Below the pieces are notes generated by a model. The model made no database searches. It saw nothing but the letters and a program-made list of their open reading frames with translations, and was not told the DNA's origin. From Gracilariopsis chorda (Eukaryota > Rhodophyta > Florideophyceae > Gracilariales > Gracilariaceae): a DNA stretch of 64,000 nucleotides. How positions within the stretch are numbered: position 1 is the first letter of the stretch; every line of letters starts with the position of its first letter. Shown piece after piece: positions 40,660 to 51,800 of the stretch. The translations under genes were made by a program, and so were the position numbers. The stretch spans positions 62,001 through 126,000 of the forward strand of contig NBIV01000135.1 of NCBI GenBank assembly GCA_003194525.1. Reading direction: 5' to 3'.

Positions 40660-41160
40660 GGGAACACGCGCGTGGGCGGAGGACACGACTGGCTGAGGCG
40701 ACGCAGACGAAATATAGCGGCGCGAACAGACGCGCGCGGTGGCGGTGCGCTCGCGCAGCTTCCTACAGCGCGCGGCCGTTGGGCGCTGATGCGTAGCGCG
40801 TGCGGGGAGCGTGCGACGCGCGCGCGGCGCGCGTCGGCGACACAGCTGAGCCAATCAGCAAGCGCGCGCCGCTCGCGCTCTCTGCGCCGCTACGTGCGCG
40901 CGCGCGCGCGGCGCTGGCTGACGGGCGCCGCGCGGGCGCGCGCGCGGTGGGACAGCGGCTGTGGCGGCGCGCTGTTTCTGCGCGCGAACAAAGCCGTGCC
41001 GCGCGTCGTGGCGACGTCAGCTTGCTTCCAATTGCACGGCGCGCTGCCGCCGTTGGCCGCTTTTCTCGCTGAGGAGTGCTCAATGGCGTGTGCGCGCGCG
41101 CCGTTCGCCGCGTTTCGAATCGTCGTCGCGTAGCGTTCAACAAAGCGCGCCGTCGTTTGC
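40660..41160. other. CpG-dense, alternating GC block
   Basis: Far richer in CG dinucleotides than its surroundings, with alternating purine-pyrimidine runs such as GTGCGCGCGCGCGCGCGG near 40895. It lies upstream of the gene at 39507-40517 and could be its promoter CpG island; alternating CG tracts can form Z-DNA. Confidence 0.7.
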
Positions 41161-41263
41161 TCCTCCGCACGCGCTCACCTACTGTACCTGTGCTTCCTTT
41201 GACAAAGTTCACGTTTGGTACCTTTGGTAACTTACGCCTCAGAGCGCTTCGCTTCCCGCCGAT

Positions 41264-41320
41264 GAGAGAGCGAGAGAGCGAGAGAGCGAGAGAGCGAGAG
41301 AGCGAGAGAGCGAGAGAGCT
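41264..41320. repeat. (GAGAGC)n hexanucleotide repeat
   Basis: About seven uninterrupted copies of an 8-nt register of GAGAGAGC/GAGAGCGA, flanked by GAGAGC-related sequence. Confidence 0.85.
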
Positions 41321-44300
41321 CTCGCTGCGCGGGAGCTTGGTCACACATCGCGCCGCCGCGCTGTGTGACCATACTCCGCTATAAACATCAAGCCGTGCGC
41401 AACGAGCGTCGCGCCAAGCTGCCTGCGTCGCGGCCGCGCGCATACCGGCTTACCGACCGCTGCCCGAATGGCTGTTTGTCGCCGCTGTTTTGTTAACTCG
41501 ATTTTCTTTTTCAAAGCTGCGGCCCCGCGCCCCTTTCGTCCACGAAACAGCCGAAACGCCAACCACTGTGCAAGCGCATAACTGTACGAGCGCCATACGT
41601 TTTAAACGAACAGTACTTTCAATCTTCAAGCACACGTCTTTTCAAAAGCCCCACCGCTTTGATGCTCCCCTTGAGCGCCCTGCCAGTAATTATAACAAAG
41701 CGCCTTCCCGCCTACCCGTCGGCCCCTCGCTTCTTGTTCTACGCAAGCGCGAGCCCGGGAATTTGGCGACAATCGCATCAATTTTCATTACTCAAACAAC
41801 TAATCACCAACACAACCCAAGCACCACACGAACGCACCAAAGGGCTGGTGTCGCCGCGCATCGTTTTTGCGCCTCACGCTGCTGCTCTTTGCAAACCGCA
41901 AATAAACACGAGGTAGAAACCCGATTTTTGACATACCGCCTTTCCCGTACCCCATGTACCTTGGTCCCGACAACAATTGTGGCTCACATTTCGTTTGGAG
42001 CGCTAAAGGTAAACCGCTCTATAATAACTGCTGAGTCACCAGTGCAACGCGAATGCTTTTCTTGCCACTGCTTCAAACCAACTCCATCTTCCTCTCGTCC
42101 TCCTTGGGACGCTGTCATGTCTCTCACTCTCGTGCCTTCCACCTCATCACCCACCGCCTTTCCTCTCCACTGTCTCTTCCTTGTAAATCTCGCCACCCCA
42201 ATAACCCATGCGGAAACATCGCTCAATTATAGCCGAAACTACTAATAACAACTCATCACCACACTCCAATTTGCCGTGCTCATCCGGAGCACAACAGAAG
42301 GAGCCCCCCTCCGAGCGACTGCCTCCACGCCCGCCACCAAAATCCCGTACCATGTACACTACAGTATCATATCTCTCTCTCTCTCTCTCTCTCTTACGGG
42401 TACACTACATACAGTATGAGACCAGTGTTAATGTATTAACATGTGATCCGCTAGTCGCACTGAGCAACCCCCCTCGCAATAACTTAATGTTACGCCTGTA
42501 ACCGACCTCCCATCTCATCGCCCTCCTTAAGCCGCTCGCCCAAACGTCCACCTTAAAGGAACAACAACCGCCGCTCTTCACAGCGCAAGCACAATCTCTC
42601 GAAACAGCGCTCAACTCCGCAATTGGCCATCCAATCAACCAGTGGCGTGTGAGCCACTGCTGGACGACGAGACAGCAATGCCCTTCATACACCTCCACTG
42701 CCGCCGCACATCTTTGAACAGTGCGGAGAACGCTGATACCCTTGGGTACATACCAACGGTACATAGATACACGTCATGCTGCACCGATTCGTACTACTGC
42801 TCCCCAGTTGCCCGTAGCAGCAATGCCATTCCGTCCTTCATCATGATGCCACCCGAACCGCTTCGTACATCCGCTCATTCGTGCGAAGCACTGCCTTGAA
42901 AACGCAACAGCGCTTTGCACGCTGCTGTTTCTTTATTGTACACGCTGAGCATCGCCAGTGTCCCCTTGGTACTGCGGTACAGCGCAGTTCTTTTTTTGGG
43001 TAACTTACCCCCCCCCCCCCCCCCCCCCCCCCCTTCGAAAAAGAACTCAACTGTACCGAAGGTAAGGTTATCTACCGTTGTACCTGGACGGCTTGAAATA
43101 TTAAAAAGATGCTGACATACTGACGTAGGGCGCTGTCATAATCTCTCAGAAATCAGCACAATGTGTTACCTTGGTGCACTGCCGTGTTAAAAAGCATAAG
43201 CTACATATAGATAACTGTAGAAACGGCCGTGCTCAGTACAGATCCGTTTTCATGTCGCGTTGGATGCAATTCAATGCAGCGGTGAATTGAAGAATCCAAC
43301 TGCAGTTCGCGTCTTATAAGCACTCTTTTTTTTTGTTGCTCACGTTGGCGAGAAGGAGGCTCTGTCCACAGCTGCATGCATATATCGGCATCCGGGGCGA
43401 AAAAGAAAAGCGTACAGTTGGTACAGTCGCGTTGCGGATTCTCCTCGGACGCAACGGCAACATTTATGACAAATGGGCAGGGTTAGATTACATCAATGGG
43501 CCTTTAACACAGATATATACCAAGCGTTTCGCGAACGGCACTGCTCTTATAATTGTCGCACGTTTATAACCATTTCCACAGTCGCAGAAGATGAAGTTGG
43601 GACAAAATGCCATGACGCGTGACTTTCAAATGAATTGATAGCAGTCGTATGGAACGACTACTTTCGATCTTGTAAACAAAGGAACGAAACATGTCACGTC
43701 CCAAGGCGCAGGCATTTACATGAAACAATACAAGAAATAACTCAACTGTGGGACTCGCGCTGCGATGTAATGGTAGGTACCAGCAGGTTGGAGACAAAGC
43801 TTTTTGCAAGCGCTTCTGGAAAAGCTATTGAAAGAGGGGCGTCAATGGCGACGTATAATCGGCCTAAGCAGACAATTGATTGAGACGTGGTGGTCGCGGG
43901 GAAGGCCATCTCACACGCAGATACACTCAAGACGAGTTTTCTGTGATGTGACTGAGCAGATTGGAAGAAATATGTGGGCGGTGCGTTGTTGGAGTGGGTG
44001 GCTTTGCATTATTGCGGGCGCCAGGGTGAGGTACCGTTGGTAGGTGGAACGCCGCTACGTCTGGAAAACAGTAAAAAAGTGCTCAAGCTCGCGCGAGCGA
44101 GTCGCGAGTCTCGCCCATCGCCGTTTCAAGGGCACGCGATTGCACTTTTATACAGTATCTATGTTCTCGTTGGGGCACTGCACTGAGCCCAGCTGGTCCG
44201 ATTCATCTGTAAGCTACGGCCCGATGTAATGCAACGATATCCCCCCCTCCGTGATCTGCTCGATGCGCTCCACAAGCCGCGCTCATCCACCACCGGACGA

Positions 44301-44364
44301 AAGAGCCGCCCGTCTGCGACGAAATTACGTTTCATCTCACTTCACGAAGAACGGCAAGTGCGTC

Positions 44365-44931
44365 ATGGGAGACATTGACGAAGAGATCGTCGAGGGACCG
44401 AAGGTTGGTTTCATCTAAAATCGTCCACAACTGGAATCCGTTTAACCACCTTTAATCGCAACCGCTAACTTCGTCTTCCACGCTTATCTACGACTGTCTA
44501 AAACTGCGTCTAGGTGTCCGCTGCACTCGAGTTTGGAGGCACGTACGACAAGCCACGCACGCGTGATAAGTATTGGTACCGGGCCTTCTTGACCGAGACC
44601 CCACGCGATGAAGGTCTCATATGGAGGGTTGCCCGACGACCTCGCACACGTCGCGGAGAAGACCCACACCCTACCGTCCGGCTCATGAAGGAAAATCCTG
44701 CAGGCATGCTGTACGTTGCGATTTATCGCTCTCGCACTCCCCCTTGTGTCTATCTGGTGTCGCTTTGAAAGCACATACTTACCGCTGCTGTTCTTCTTTC
44801 GTAGATTTGCCAAGGTTAAGTCGGGAGAGATTCTCGTCGAGAATTATTACGATCATATCAATCGAATGATTCTGCAGGAAGCCGACGAAGCGAAGAAGGG
44901 ATCCAAAAAGTCTGAAAAGCCCTCCAAATAG
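44365..44931 (+). CDS. Unrecognised small protein, 3 exons (120 aa)
   Basis: Exon 1 is 44365-44403 (MGDIDEEIVEGPK), exon 2 is 44514-44710 and exon 3 is 44805-44931. Intron 1 is 110 nt with a weak GTTGGT donor and TAG acceptor. Intron 2 is 94 nt, GTACGT...TAG. Only this frame of exon 2 is open. The phase-2 join gives NPAGM-LFAKVKSGE. The product has an acidic N-terminus, a basic Trp/Tyr-rich middle (DKYWYRAF, GLIWRVARRPRTRRG), then VKSGEILVENYYDHINRMI and a Lys-rich tail. It is compact and soluble with no signal peptide. I do not recognise the family. It converges on RRP40 with a 55-nt gap, tight packing typical of the real genes here. Confidence 0.5.
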
Positions 44932-44986
44932 TTGGTTTGCGTATCACATAAACCAAAGTACACATCGTGAGCACACACTTTGCGTT

Positions 44987-45736
44987 TCATTTCTTGCTTT
45001 GCGACCACAGTTGCTTCACAAACTCTTGCCATTCATCCGCCCGCATCACGTCCGCTTTCTGCAGTGCCAGTGATAACAACATAGTGTGCTCACAGTTTCC
45101 GGCCTCGATCCATATCCGTCCATTCACCCCGACAGCGCTTTGAAACGGGACATTTCCTACCATTTTCAAAACGCGATCTTCTCGAAGCAACTTCCTCGCC
45201 ATTCCAAGCGATACCTGCACCACCGTACCCCCTTGCAGTTCTCCGTACAACGTCTCGCCACCAGACCAGCTTTTCGTGCTTCCCGGTTCAATGCAAGATA
45301 CTTCCGCCTCCATATTTTTAGACGCCCTCACCACTCTGCAATACACCAGCGCACCAGCGCCCAGATTCGGACGATTCTTTTTCGTAGCTCCTTGAAACGC
45401 CAACATAGACAGCGTCGCAGTATCGCTTCCGTTGATATCTAGTCGGTACTCCTCGCCGAATCGATCTTGTACAATCCCGATGATAGGGTCTTCCAAAGCC
45501 GGTACATACCTTTTCTGATTGCTTTCAACCCAAAGCTTGTTGCGCGACGCTTCGTAACGCATGTAACCTGCCTTGCTTGCTAGAAGTTCCGAACTCTTTT
45601 GAGTGACACCGCTCCCGATACGGATCACCGCCTGTCCCGCGTCAGCACTATCTCCGATGTTTGCCATTCTTTCACCTGGTAGGATTATCGTCCCGGGTTG
45701 CTTTGCAAGCTCCATTCCCGAAGGTCTCTTCGACAT
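44987..45736 (-). CDS. RRP40: Exosome complex component Rrp40/EXOSC3 (249 aa)
   Basis: S1/KH cap subunit of the RNA exosome, which degrades and processes RNA 3' to 5' in nucleus and cytoplasm. Features in order: an N-terminal domain (TIILPGERMANI, GSGVT), then the S1 domain opening YVPALEDPIIGIVQDRFGEE with GATKKNRPNLGAGALVYCRV near residue 140. The KH part carries the Rrp40-typical NGRIWIEAG near residue 205. The first in-frame ATG (45736) gives 249 aa, close to the family's usual 240-275. No lesion. Confidence 0.92.
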   Translation of the reverse strand: MSKRPSGMELAKQPGTIILPGERMANIGDSADAGQAVIRIGSGVTQKSSELLASKAGYMRYEASRNKLWVESNQKRYVPALEDPIIGIVQDRFGEEYRLDINGSDTATLSMLAFQGATKKNRPNLGAGALVYCRVVRASKNMEAEVSCIEPGSTKSWSGGETLYGELQGGTVVQVSLGMARKLLREDRVLKMVGNVPFQSAVGVNGRIWIEAGNCEHTMLLSLALQKADVMRADEWQEFVKQLWSQSKK

Positions 45737-46319
45737 TGTTTGTTTCAACCAAATCGCCGTCCTCGTGTCGTGGACACACCGTTTCAATGAACGAAACGTC
45801 TGTTGTTCATAGATTGTCTACAAAGTAAAAGGGAACCCCTTGGGTCACAATGCCGTCGAAGATTGCTCAAAACCGAAAAAGTGGCCACTTGAATTTTTAG
45901 TTTCAGCGCGACCACTGACACTGTACATAGTATGTACTACATACTGTGGCTGGATTCATCAGAAATGCATCCTCTGCCGATTCCTACCGGGTCCCTTGGC
46001 AGTCGCAACTCTTGCTAAGAGTTATGCCTGCTACACGGTAGCAGTTAACCCGTATCGCACCCATTGTCTGGACAGAATTCATTTCTCTTGTTTATATACT
46101 AATGCGTTATTGTTTCATCTATGCGGCAAACAAGCGATTGCATATCTGAACGCATTGAGATCTGAAAGAGAGCCCTTGCGGGGTGGACCTCAAAGTTTGA
46201 GGCTCAAACTGACTGTTCGCATGCGAAGTCACAGCCATCTTTCTGTGCGATCAGATATAAGGATACACTGAAGGTTTTCACGAATTTTCTTGAGTTCTTC
46301 TGCCGTCTGTGAGAACCAT
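45737..46319. other. Divergent promoter region RRP40 / NDUFAF7
   Basis: A long plus-strand frame here starts without ATG and shows no family feature; I read it as non-coding. Confidence 0.5.
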
Positions 46320-47603
46320 ATGATGAAACTTCTTCAGTGCTTGCGCCTTGTCAAACAAAGAGCTGCACTCGGCGGTCGTAGATTGTTTTGCAACACTACT
46401 GTGCCATTAAACAAACCAAAAGGATCCCCTTTGGCGAAACATCTCTACCAACAGATACGCTTTTCCGGCCCTCTTTCTGTAGCCGAATATATGCGCATCT
46501 GTCTGACACATCCGCAGTACGGGTACTACACAAGTCATCCTAACATTTTCGGTGCCGCGGGTGATTTCGTCACAGCCCCTCATGTAACACCTGTCTTCTC
46601 CCAGTTATTAGGCGTATGGATTGCAAATCATGTTACTACCACCTCAATGCGAGATTTTGAGCTCATCGAATTAGGTCCTGGAACAGGTCGTCTACTTACT
46701 GATTTACTCCCCACCGTGCAGAAGCTGCGTGCATCACCGGCATCTCTTACATTGTTCGAAGCAAGTTCTGAACTGCGCCAGGTGCAGAGCAAGGCTTTGG
46801 CCACTCTATCAAACGCACCCAAACCCCGATGGGCCTCTACCTTATCCGAAGCGCTCGACAATCCAAATGAGCAACCTGTTATTATCATAGCACATGAGTT
46901 TTTCGACGCCTTGCCAGTGCACGTTCTACATAAGGTACCTTCAAAAACTGGGACAGAATCACAGTGGCGGGAGCAGCTTGTTGATATTGTCGAAGACCCG
47001 AACCCTGGAGAGCCGCAATTTCGTTTTGTGCTATCTCGCGCTGCCACACCTGCAGTCGCACTTGCTCAATCGGTTTGCACAATACAGCCTCAAACCGATT
47101 CTAAAGTTCTTGAAGTATGTGCGGATGGAATGTCAACCGCCCGCAGACTGGCGGAGTTGATTCATCGTCGGGGAGGAGCCGCGTTGATAATCGATTATGG
47201 TTCTGACACACTTCGAGGCAACACGGTGCGAGCGCTTTCTAAGCATGCTATCACAGATGTCTTAGCTTCACCTGGAGAAAGTGACATTACGGCTGACGTT
47301 AATTTCGGTCATTTGCGGCACGCGGTTTCTGGTGTTCCTTCCATGCGTCTATGGAGCAGCATATCTCAAAGAGAGTTTTTGTTGCGTTTGGGAGCAGCTG
47401 AGAGGTTCCGAATGATTGCTAGATCAGTTGTGGCGACAGATGAGTCAGACGAAGAAATTGATAACAGACTGCTTAGATTACAGCAGGATTATGACCGCAT
47501 CGTTGGCGTTGGAGAGCAAAACATGGGAACTGTGTATAAAGTGGCAGTCATTGCAAATGAGAAAGAGGGCGTACCGTTTGGCTTTGCGAACCGCTCTGGA
47601 TGA
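46320..47603 (+). CDS. NDUFAF7: Complex I assembly methyltransferase NDUFAF7/MidA (427 aa)
   Basis: Mitochondrial SAM-dependent arginine methyltransferase that modifies NDUFS2 early in complex I assembly. The first residues (MMKLLQCLRLVKQRAALGGRR) form a basic amphipathic targeting sequence. The family signature follows: FSGPLSVAEYMRICLTHPQYGYY, GAAGDFVTAPHVTPVFSQLLG, FELIELGPGTGRLLTDLL (SAM-binding GxGxG, near residue 120), then IIAHEFFDALPVHV and AALIIDYGSDTLRGNTVRAL. Length is normal. The first in-frame ATG is used; ATG codons at 46320 and 46323 are adjacent. Single exon, no lesion. Confidence 0.93.
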   Translation: MMKLLQCLRLVKQRAALGGRRLFCNTTVPLNKPKGSPLAKHLYQQIRFSGPLSVAEYMRICLTHPQYGYYTSHPNIFGAAGDFVTAPHVTPVFSQLLGVWIANHVTTTSMRDFELIELGPGTGRLLTDLLPTVQKLRASPASLTLFEASSELRQVQSKALATLSNAPKPRWASTLSEALDNPNEQPVIIIAHEFFDALPVHVLHKVPSKTGTESQWREQLVDIVEDPNPGEPQFRFVLSRAATPAVALAQSVCTIQPQTDSKVLEVCADGMSTARRLAELIHRRGGAALIIDYGSDTLRGNTVRALSKHAITDVLASPGESDITADVNFGHLRHAVSGVPSMRLWSSISQREFLLRLGAAERFRMIARSVVATDESDEEIDNRLLRLQQDYDRIVGVGEQNMGTVYKVAVIANEKEGVPFGFANRSG

Positions 47604-48749
47604 GTTATCAAACGTGCGGTGTTTTACGCTTCAAGATCACTTTCTTATTTACCAAGAGATTCTGCACATCCTGCACATGCAAACTAAGAGCTAATATGCC
47701 CTACCGCATATTCAGAATGAGAAAAGCGATCTGCTTAAAAAGGACAAGATATAGTTAAGACCAAAGAAGGAACAAACCCTGAAGCTGAGGAACAAGATAC
47801 AAACCCCATGCGGCAGAAATACATCCGGCTACAGGCGTCGAAACAACAATATCCATTTCGGCTATGCCAAGTTAGCGCATGTCGGTCGTATCGATGTGAA
47901 CGCATACACTCATTTTGGCAGTAAGGTAGGCTTGTCCTCACTGATGAAGCGACTGTCTCACGAGAATGATGGGTAATTTTGCCGGCCACTTCGAATGTGA
48001 TATTGGTAACTCATTTACTCTCAGCTTGTACCGCATTGCAAACTCTTCTCCTCTCGAAGAGAGCATATGCCTGCAGGATCGTAGACCAAGACGCAGGCCC
48101 AAGACTATCTGAAGTTTTTCACCGCTTTTGGTTGGCTGGTCGGTCGATTTCTCTCTCGAAAGATAAGTTTAAGACGAGCCCATTTGCCGATGCGGTTGGC
48201 TTCCTCCTGATTCGCATCAGCAAGAAGGTCCGCACAGGGTGGATGGAGTAATGCACTATGGCCAAAACTGGATTACTAGCATTTCGCGCGTGACGCCTCA
48301 TCGTAATAGTAAAGCCGCTACACAAACAACAACAAAACTGGGCCAGAAGGCCGCTGGTCCTGCTCCCCGAGCTTTGCGACAATGTGAGCAGCGAAGTGCG
48401 TTCGACAATTACAACGAACAGAAAAGACTATGCACCTTAGGCACAATCGCCAACCTTCTTCTTTATTGTGGGTCCTTGATGGTTAAATTACGACATATGG
48501 TATACATATCTGTTTAGAGATACTTTTCTCTCCGCATGAAACCAAGGAATTTCTGCGGCCACTGTGTAATAATATCCTTGACGGACTTTCCCCTCTCGCG
48601 CAAACCTGGCAAGTGTTCTCTCCGAGCTTTATCAACCGACACCGAAGCACGTAGTGATCGACTTCCTTCTTTGCTCTGCAAAGGATCGCCAACCTAATTG
48701 CCCTTTTTCTTGGGGATTGAGCAAAACGTTCCTGCTTGCAAGAAGTTCT

Positions 48750-48777
48750 TGTGTGTGTGTGTGTGTGTGTGTGTGTT
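48750..48777. repeat. (GT)n microsatellite
   Basis: An uninterrupted GT run of about 28 bp. Confidence 0.95.
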
Positions 48778-49298
48778 TATATGAGCTCGCGTCTCTAAAT
48801 ACGACTACGATAGGGTTTAGATTGAAAAGAATCTCTCTCTCTCTAGATAAACCAACAACCTTTCTGGCCATGTTCCTACTATTGATTCGGCGTTAGAACC
48901 TTGCCTCTCTCGGAGAGGTGGAAGTGCTTTACGTTGGGACGCCGCTCTTCGGTGGCATCTAAGAACGAAATGGCTACACCATTTAGTATGTTGAGCTTAC
49001 ATCCGAGCGGGCAGAAACATTTCCTGTCGTGAATAAACGAAGAAACAGGGATGACCAAAAGGTTGCTGGTCTACGTGAGAGACCCAATCGCCTGTCCTTT
49101 TCCCTCGTTACTGGAGAAAACACGGGTACACCTCGTGAAGGTAGATCGGCTTGTATCCTGCTCGCTTCCCTTGATAGAGACGGTTTCTTTATGTGGTAGT
49201 CTTAACCTGAATTCTGAATTAGGGCCTATAAAGACAAACAAACGAAAAACAAGAACGATTGTACAACATTTGATATATTAGCTGGCTGTCTCAGCAAC

Positions 49299-49613
49299 AT
49301 GGAGCTGACCAAGATTAGAAAGCATCCACGCAAGAATCCCTTTCTTCCAAGCCGTTCCACTCCAAAGTGGACATTCACACTGGTGTTGCCTCCGGACTGG
49401 GAGCATGATGTGAGCAGTCACTACAAATCAAATGCTTCTTCTTTAGAAATAAAGCTTCGCAACGCCATCACGCTGTCTCTGTGCGGACTGTGTTTTCCTG
49501 TGCCTCCAACTTCCGCTTTTACATATTTTGCTGACAGATGTGAAAGCGCTGAACGGAAACAACACGGCGCTGGCTTTAAGTTTGTGATACGCGAAATCCT
49601 CATGCTAGATTAG
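49299..49613 (+). CDS. Doubtful small ORF (104 aa)
   Basis: ATG-initiated frame MELTKIRKHPRKNPFLPSR..., basic N-terminus with a moderately hydrophobic middle (LRNAITLSLCGLCFPVP). No recognised family, signal peptide or motif. It stands alone in repeat-rich DNA, so chance is a serious alternative. Confidence 0.22.
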   Translation: MELTKIRKHPRKNPFLPSRSTPKWTFTLVLPPDWEHDVSSHYKSNASSLEIKLRNAITLSLCGLCFPVPPTSAFTYFADRCESAERKQHGAGFKFVIREILMLD

Positions 49614-50616
49614 GAAAAGAATATAATCATGGGGTGTTGTTTGTATGTGAACGTTTTTCGGTGTTGCGTGTGCATGTGTATGCGAGTACAATGAGCCCCA
49701 CATGTTATCAAGTTCACCTCTGATACATCTCTTTTGCCAATAAGATGGCCTATACTACCCCGCTGTTACCAGCGGTACATTCTAGGCTGCTCCAATGTAG
49801 GCTTATGACATTTGATGATAGTCGACTGCGTCCACAGCCCCAAAAGAACATGGCTCTGCTAGAAACAAAATAAGACTTGCAGGGTAAAGGTATCCTTAGC
49901 TGTATGTTACAATATGTGTTCGTTCACATTCGCTCGTTTTCGCTCAAGCTACTGCTTCAACGGTGAGTAGCTGGAGGAAGAAGATGCATCCAGAAAAGTT
50001 GACACTGGCTTCCGACGTCATTTTTTAAATACAACACGCACTCCGCTTCATCGGAACATGGCGAGCGCGAAGAAAAAGACGATGTCTTTTGTGATCGGAT
50101 TTGTAGTTAGCACAGAGAAGATAATCAACTCTGAAACCTTTCTACACGGCAGTTGGAAACGAATACTTTCGTAAATCGTATCAAGCTCTGTAAATAAAAG
50201 GTATCATTCATAGCCCTCTACTTGTTTCACCTTCTGTCGTGGATCATTATGGATCTTATGTGCATCTTTAGTTCTTCTTCTTTACTTGGGTCCTGCGGCT
50301 TGTCATTACAAAGTTAGAGGAGAACAAGCTGCAGATAGATCTACGGAGAAACTTGAATTGCCATTGTTCGATTACCTTTGCCACCGCTTTTCCTCTTTTC
50401 ACTAGACTGATAGGTAGCTACTTCAGTCGCAAAATGATTGTCTTTGAACACCACGAAACGTCATGACATATCATCTTCTTTGTCTACCCATGGCAATCAT
50501 CAGCTGCCATTTTTTGTTGCAGGAAAAAAGCAGTTTTGTGATCACAAACGAAGTAATTCGAATATTCACGGGCTCACAGGCTATATCGTTGCAGCTTTGC
50601 AGGGTAGTATGAAGCG

Positions 50617-51230
50617 TCAAGCAAGGCACCTCCAATTCTGGCACATGCTCTTAGTGATTTGAGCACCACAAACAAATTGTACGTCTGCTGGATACCAAGT
50701 CACTGCGGGACAACTCGCAATGAACGCGTGGACTGCTTGGCAAAATATGGACTCAGTTTGCCGATGCAGGAGCAAGTACGAGTTCCAATCGATATGATAG
50801 ATGTTAGAGCGGCTTTGTCGTTGTCTATTAGGGGAAAAAGGCGTCTTCAGCATTGGCCTGCGTTTGTTACATGCGAAAGGGATGCACGAAAGGCTGAAGT
50901 AACGCTTTCACAATTCTACACCAAACACGTTTCCACCCTACATCCTGTGGCGACGTTTCTCGAAAACAGAACCTTGAGATGTGACTGGAACGAACGTGAA
51001 GAAAGACTGTGAGCACGTTGTGTACCGATGCCCTCGAACAAATGCAGCCCGTAGAGAGATGTTAGCTGGTCTCCCAAGAAAATGTAAGGAAAGTATACAG
51101 CAGTTAATCCCACATGAGCCACAGAAGTTCTTGGCCTTCCTGAAAAGAGAAAGCTTTTACTGAAAGCTCTCCTTCAGCTTAGTAATAGAAAGCTGTTGTC
51201 TACAATAAAGAAGAAGAGGAAGTGATGGAG
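50617..51230 (+). pseudogene. LINE (non-LTR retrotransposon) 3' remnant: RNase H end and zinc finger
   Basis: Truncated and frameshifted. The first frame reads the end of an RNase H domain, with YVCWIPSHCGTTRNERVDCLA matching the HSG/H..NE.AD.LA block of LINE RNase H. After about 300 nt the frame changes (near 50990) and a plus-strand frame continues DCEHVVYRCPRTNAARREM, the C-x(n)-H-x(3,4)-C zinc motif that follows RNase H in LINEs of the I/Jockey/R1 type. It stops at 51163. Everything upstream (endonuclease, RT) is missing, as in 5'-truncated LINE copies. A short tail with AGAAGAAG repeats follows at about 51202-51230. Confidence 0.75.
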
Positions 51231-51298
51231 CAAATCCGCTCGGCATGTACATCGCGAGAGCTTCCAAGGAAAGGAATATACTTGGCCTCTGCGTCAAA

Positions 51299-51496
51299 AT
51301 GAAGAAAGCACCAGTTGTTTGGCTCGTAGCTATTTTCCTGTGCTTCGCGTTTGCAGTTCCCTTTCCTGGTCCCAAGGAAAAACCCGAGAGCGTGGCCGAG
51401 TCTTCCTTAATAGCTGTTGAAGCTGCCCTGCACGTCGATGTAGCCAAGGCTGCCCGCATATGGGAATATGATGGTGACTACAAGGATCCTCTTTGA
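51299..51496 (+). CDS. Putative small secreted peptide (65 aa)
   Basis: The ATG at 51299 starts MKKAPVVWLVAIFLCFAFAV, a textbook signal peptide, followed by PFPGPKEKPESVAESS and a short amphipathic stretch ending WEYDGDYKDPL. No cysteines. An upstream in-frame ATG at 51245 would bury the signal. It lies directly downstream of a LINE remnant and upstream of the 51.6-kb array, so it could be an accidental frame. Confidence 0.35.
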   Translation: MKKAPVVWLVAIFLCFAFAVPFPGPKEKPESVAESSLIAVEAALHVDVAKAARIWEYDGDYKDPL

Positions 51497-51599
51497 AAGC
51501 CAATACTGGCTTTAGAGTCTAAAACCAGGAGACCAATCCTGAAAGGAGGTTACAGGCCCAGGCCAAGGAACGGGAAACATCAACGGAACCTCCGGGAGT

Positions 51600-51800
51600 A
51601 TAAACCGATCCGACCCGGGATGTCGTTAAACTCGCCTCTTCGATCGGCGCACCGATCACCGACCCGGACTCGGGAAGTCGTTAAACTCGCATAGGCGATC
51701 GGCGCACCGACCGCCTCTCCGGACTTGGGACGTCGCTAAACTCGACCAGGGATCGACGGCCTGGCGCTTTGGGTTGTCGATCACCGTTGCGGACCTGGGA
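51600..51800 (+). repeat. Tandem repeat array, copy 2 of dispersed family (see 7200-7300)
   Basis: Three to four diverged units of about 55-65 nt. Each runs GACCCGGGA-like, then GTCGTTAAACTCG, then GATCGGCGCACCGA. Units differ by several substitutions. The same elements occur in the same order on the minus strand at 7.2 kb. Confidence 0.75.

Larger units (their letters stand above)
40518..44364. other. 3.8-kb non-genic interval: CpG block, microsatellites, palindromes
   Basis: No convincing gene. It contains a G-run (40583-40600), an extremely CG-rich segment (about 40660-41160), a GAGAGC hexamer array, a CT microsatellite (about 42367-42393) and a C-run of 25 (43009-43033). Three exact TACC-N3-GGTA palindromes lie at 41219, 42751 and 43054. 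Long frames here (e.g. 41490-42245) lack ATG and family features. Confidence 0.6.
47604..50616. other. 3-kb gene-poor interval
   Basis: No firm gene. It contains a (GT)n run at about 48750-48777, a segment near 49178-49225 resembling 17049-17097, a small doubtful ORF (49299-49613) and a TACC-AGC-GGTA palindrome at 49767-49777. Confidence 0.55.

Noticed and set aside
41490..42245. 251-residue plus-strand frame
   Set aside because: No ATG start, composition of translated intergenic DNA (many Thr, Pro, His, Ser), no domain.
45840..46271. 143-residue frame between RRP40 and NDUFAF7
   Set aside because: No ATG, no motif, lies in a divergent promoter region.
51600..51800. CRISPR-like appearance of repeated units
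   Set aside because: Units are diverged, spacing is irregular, there are no unique spacers of constant size, and the context is eukaryotic.
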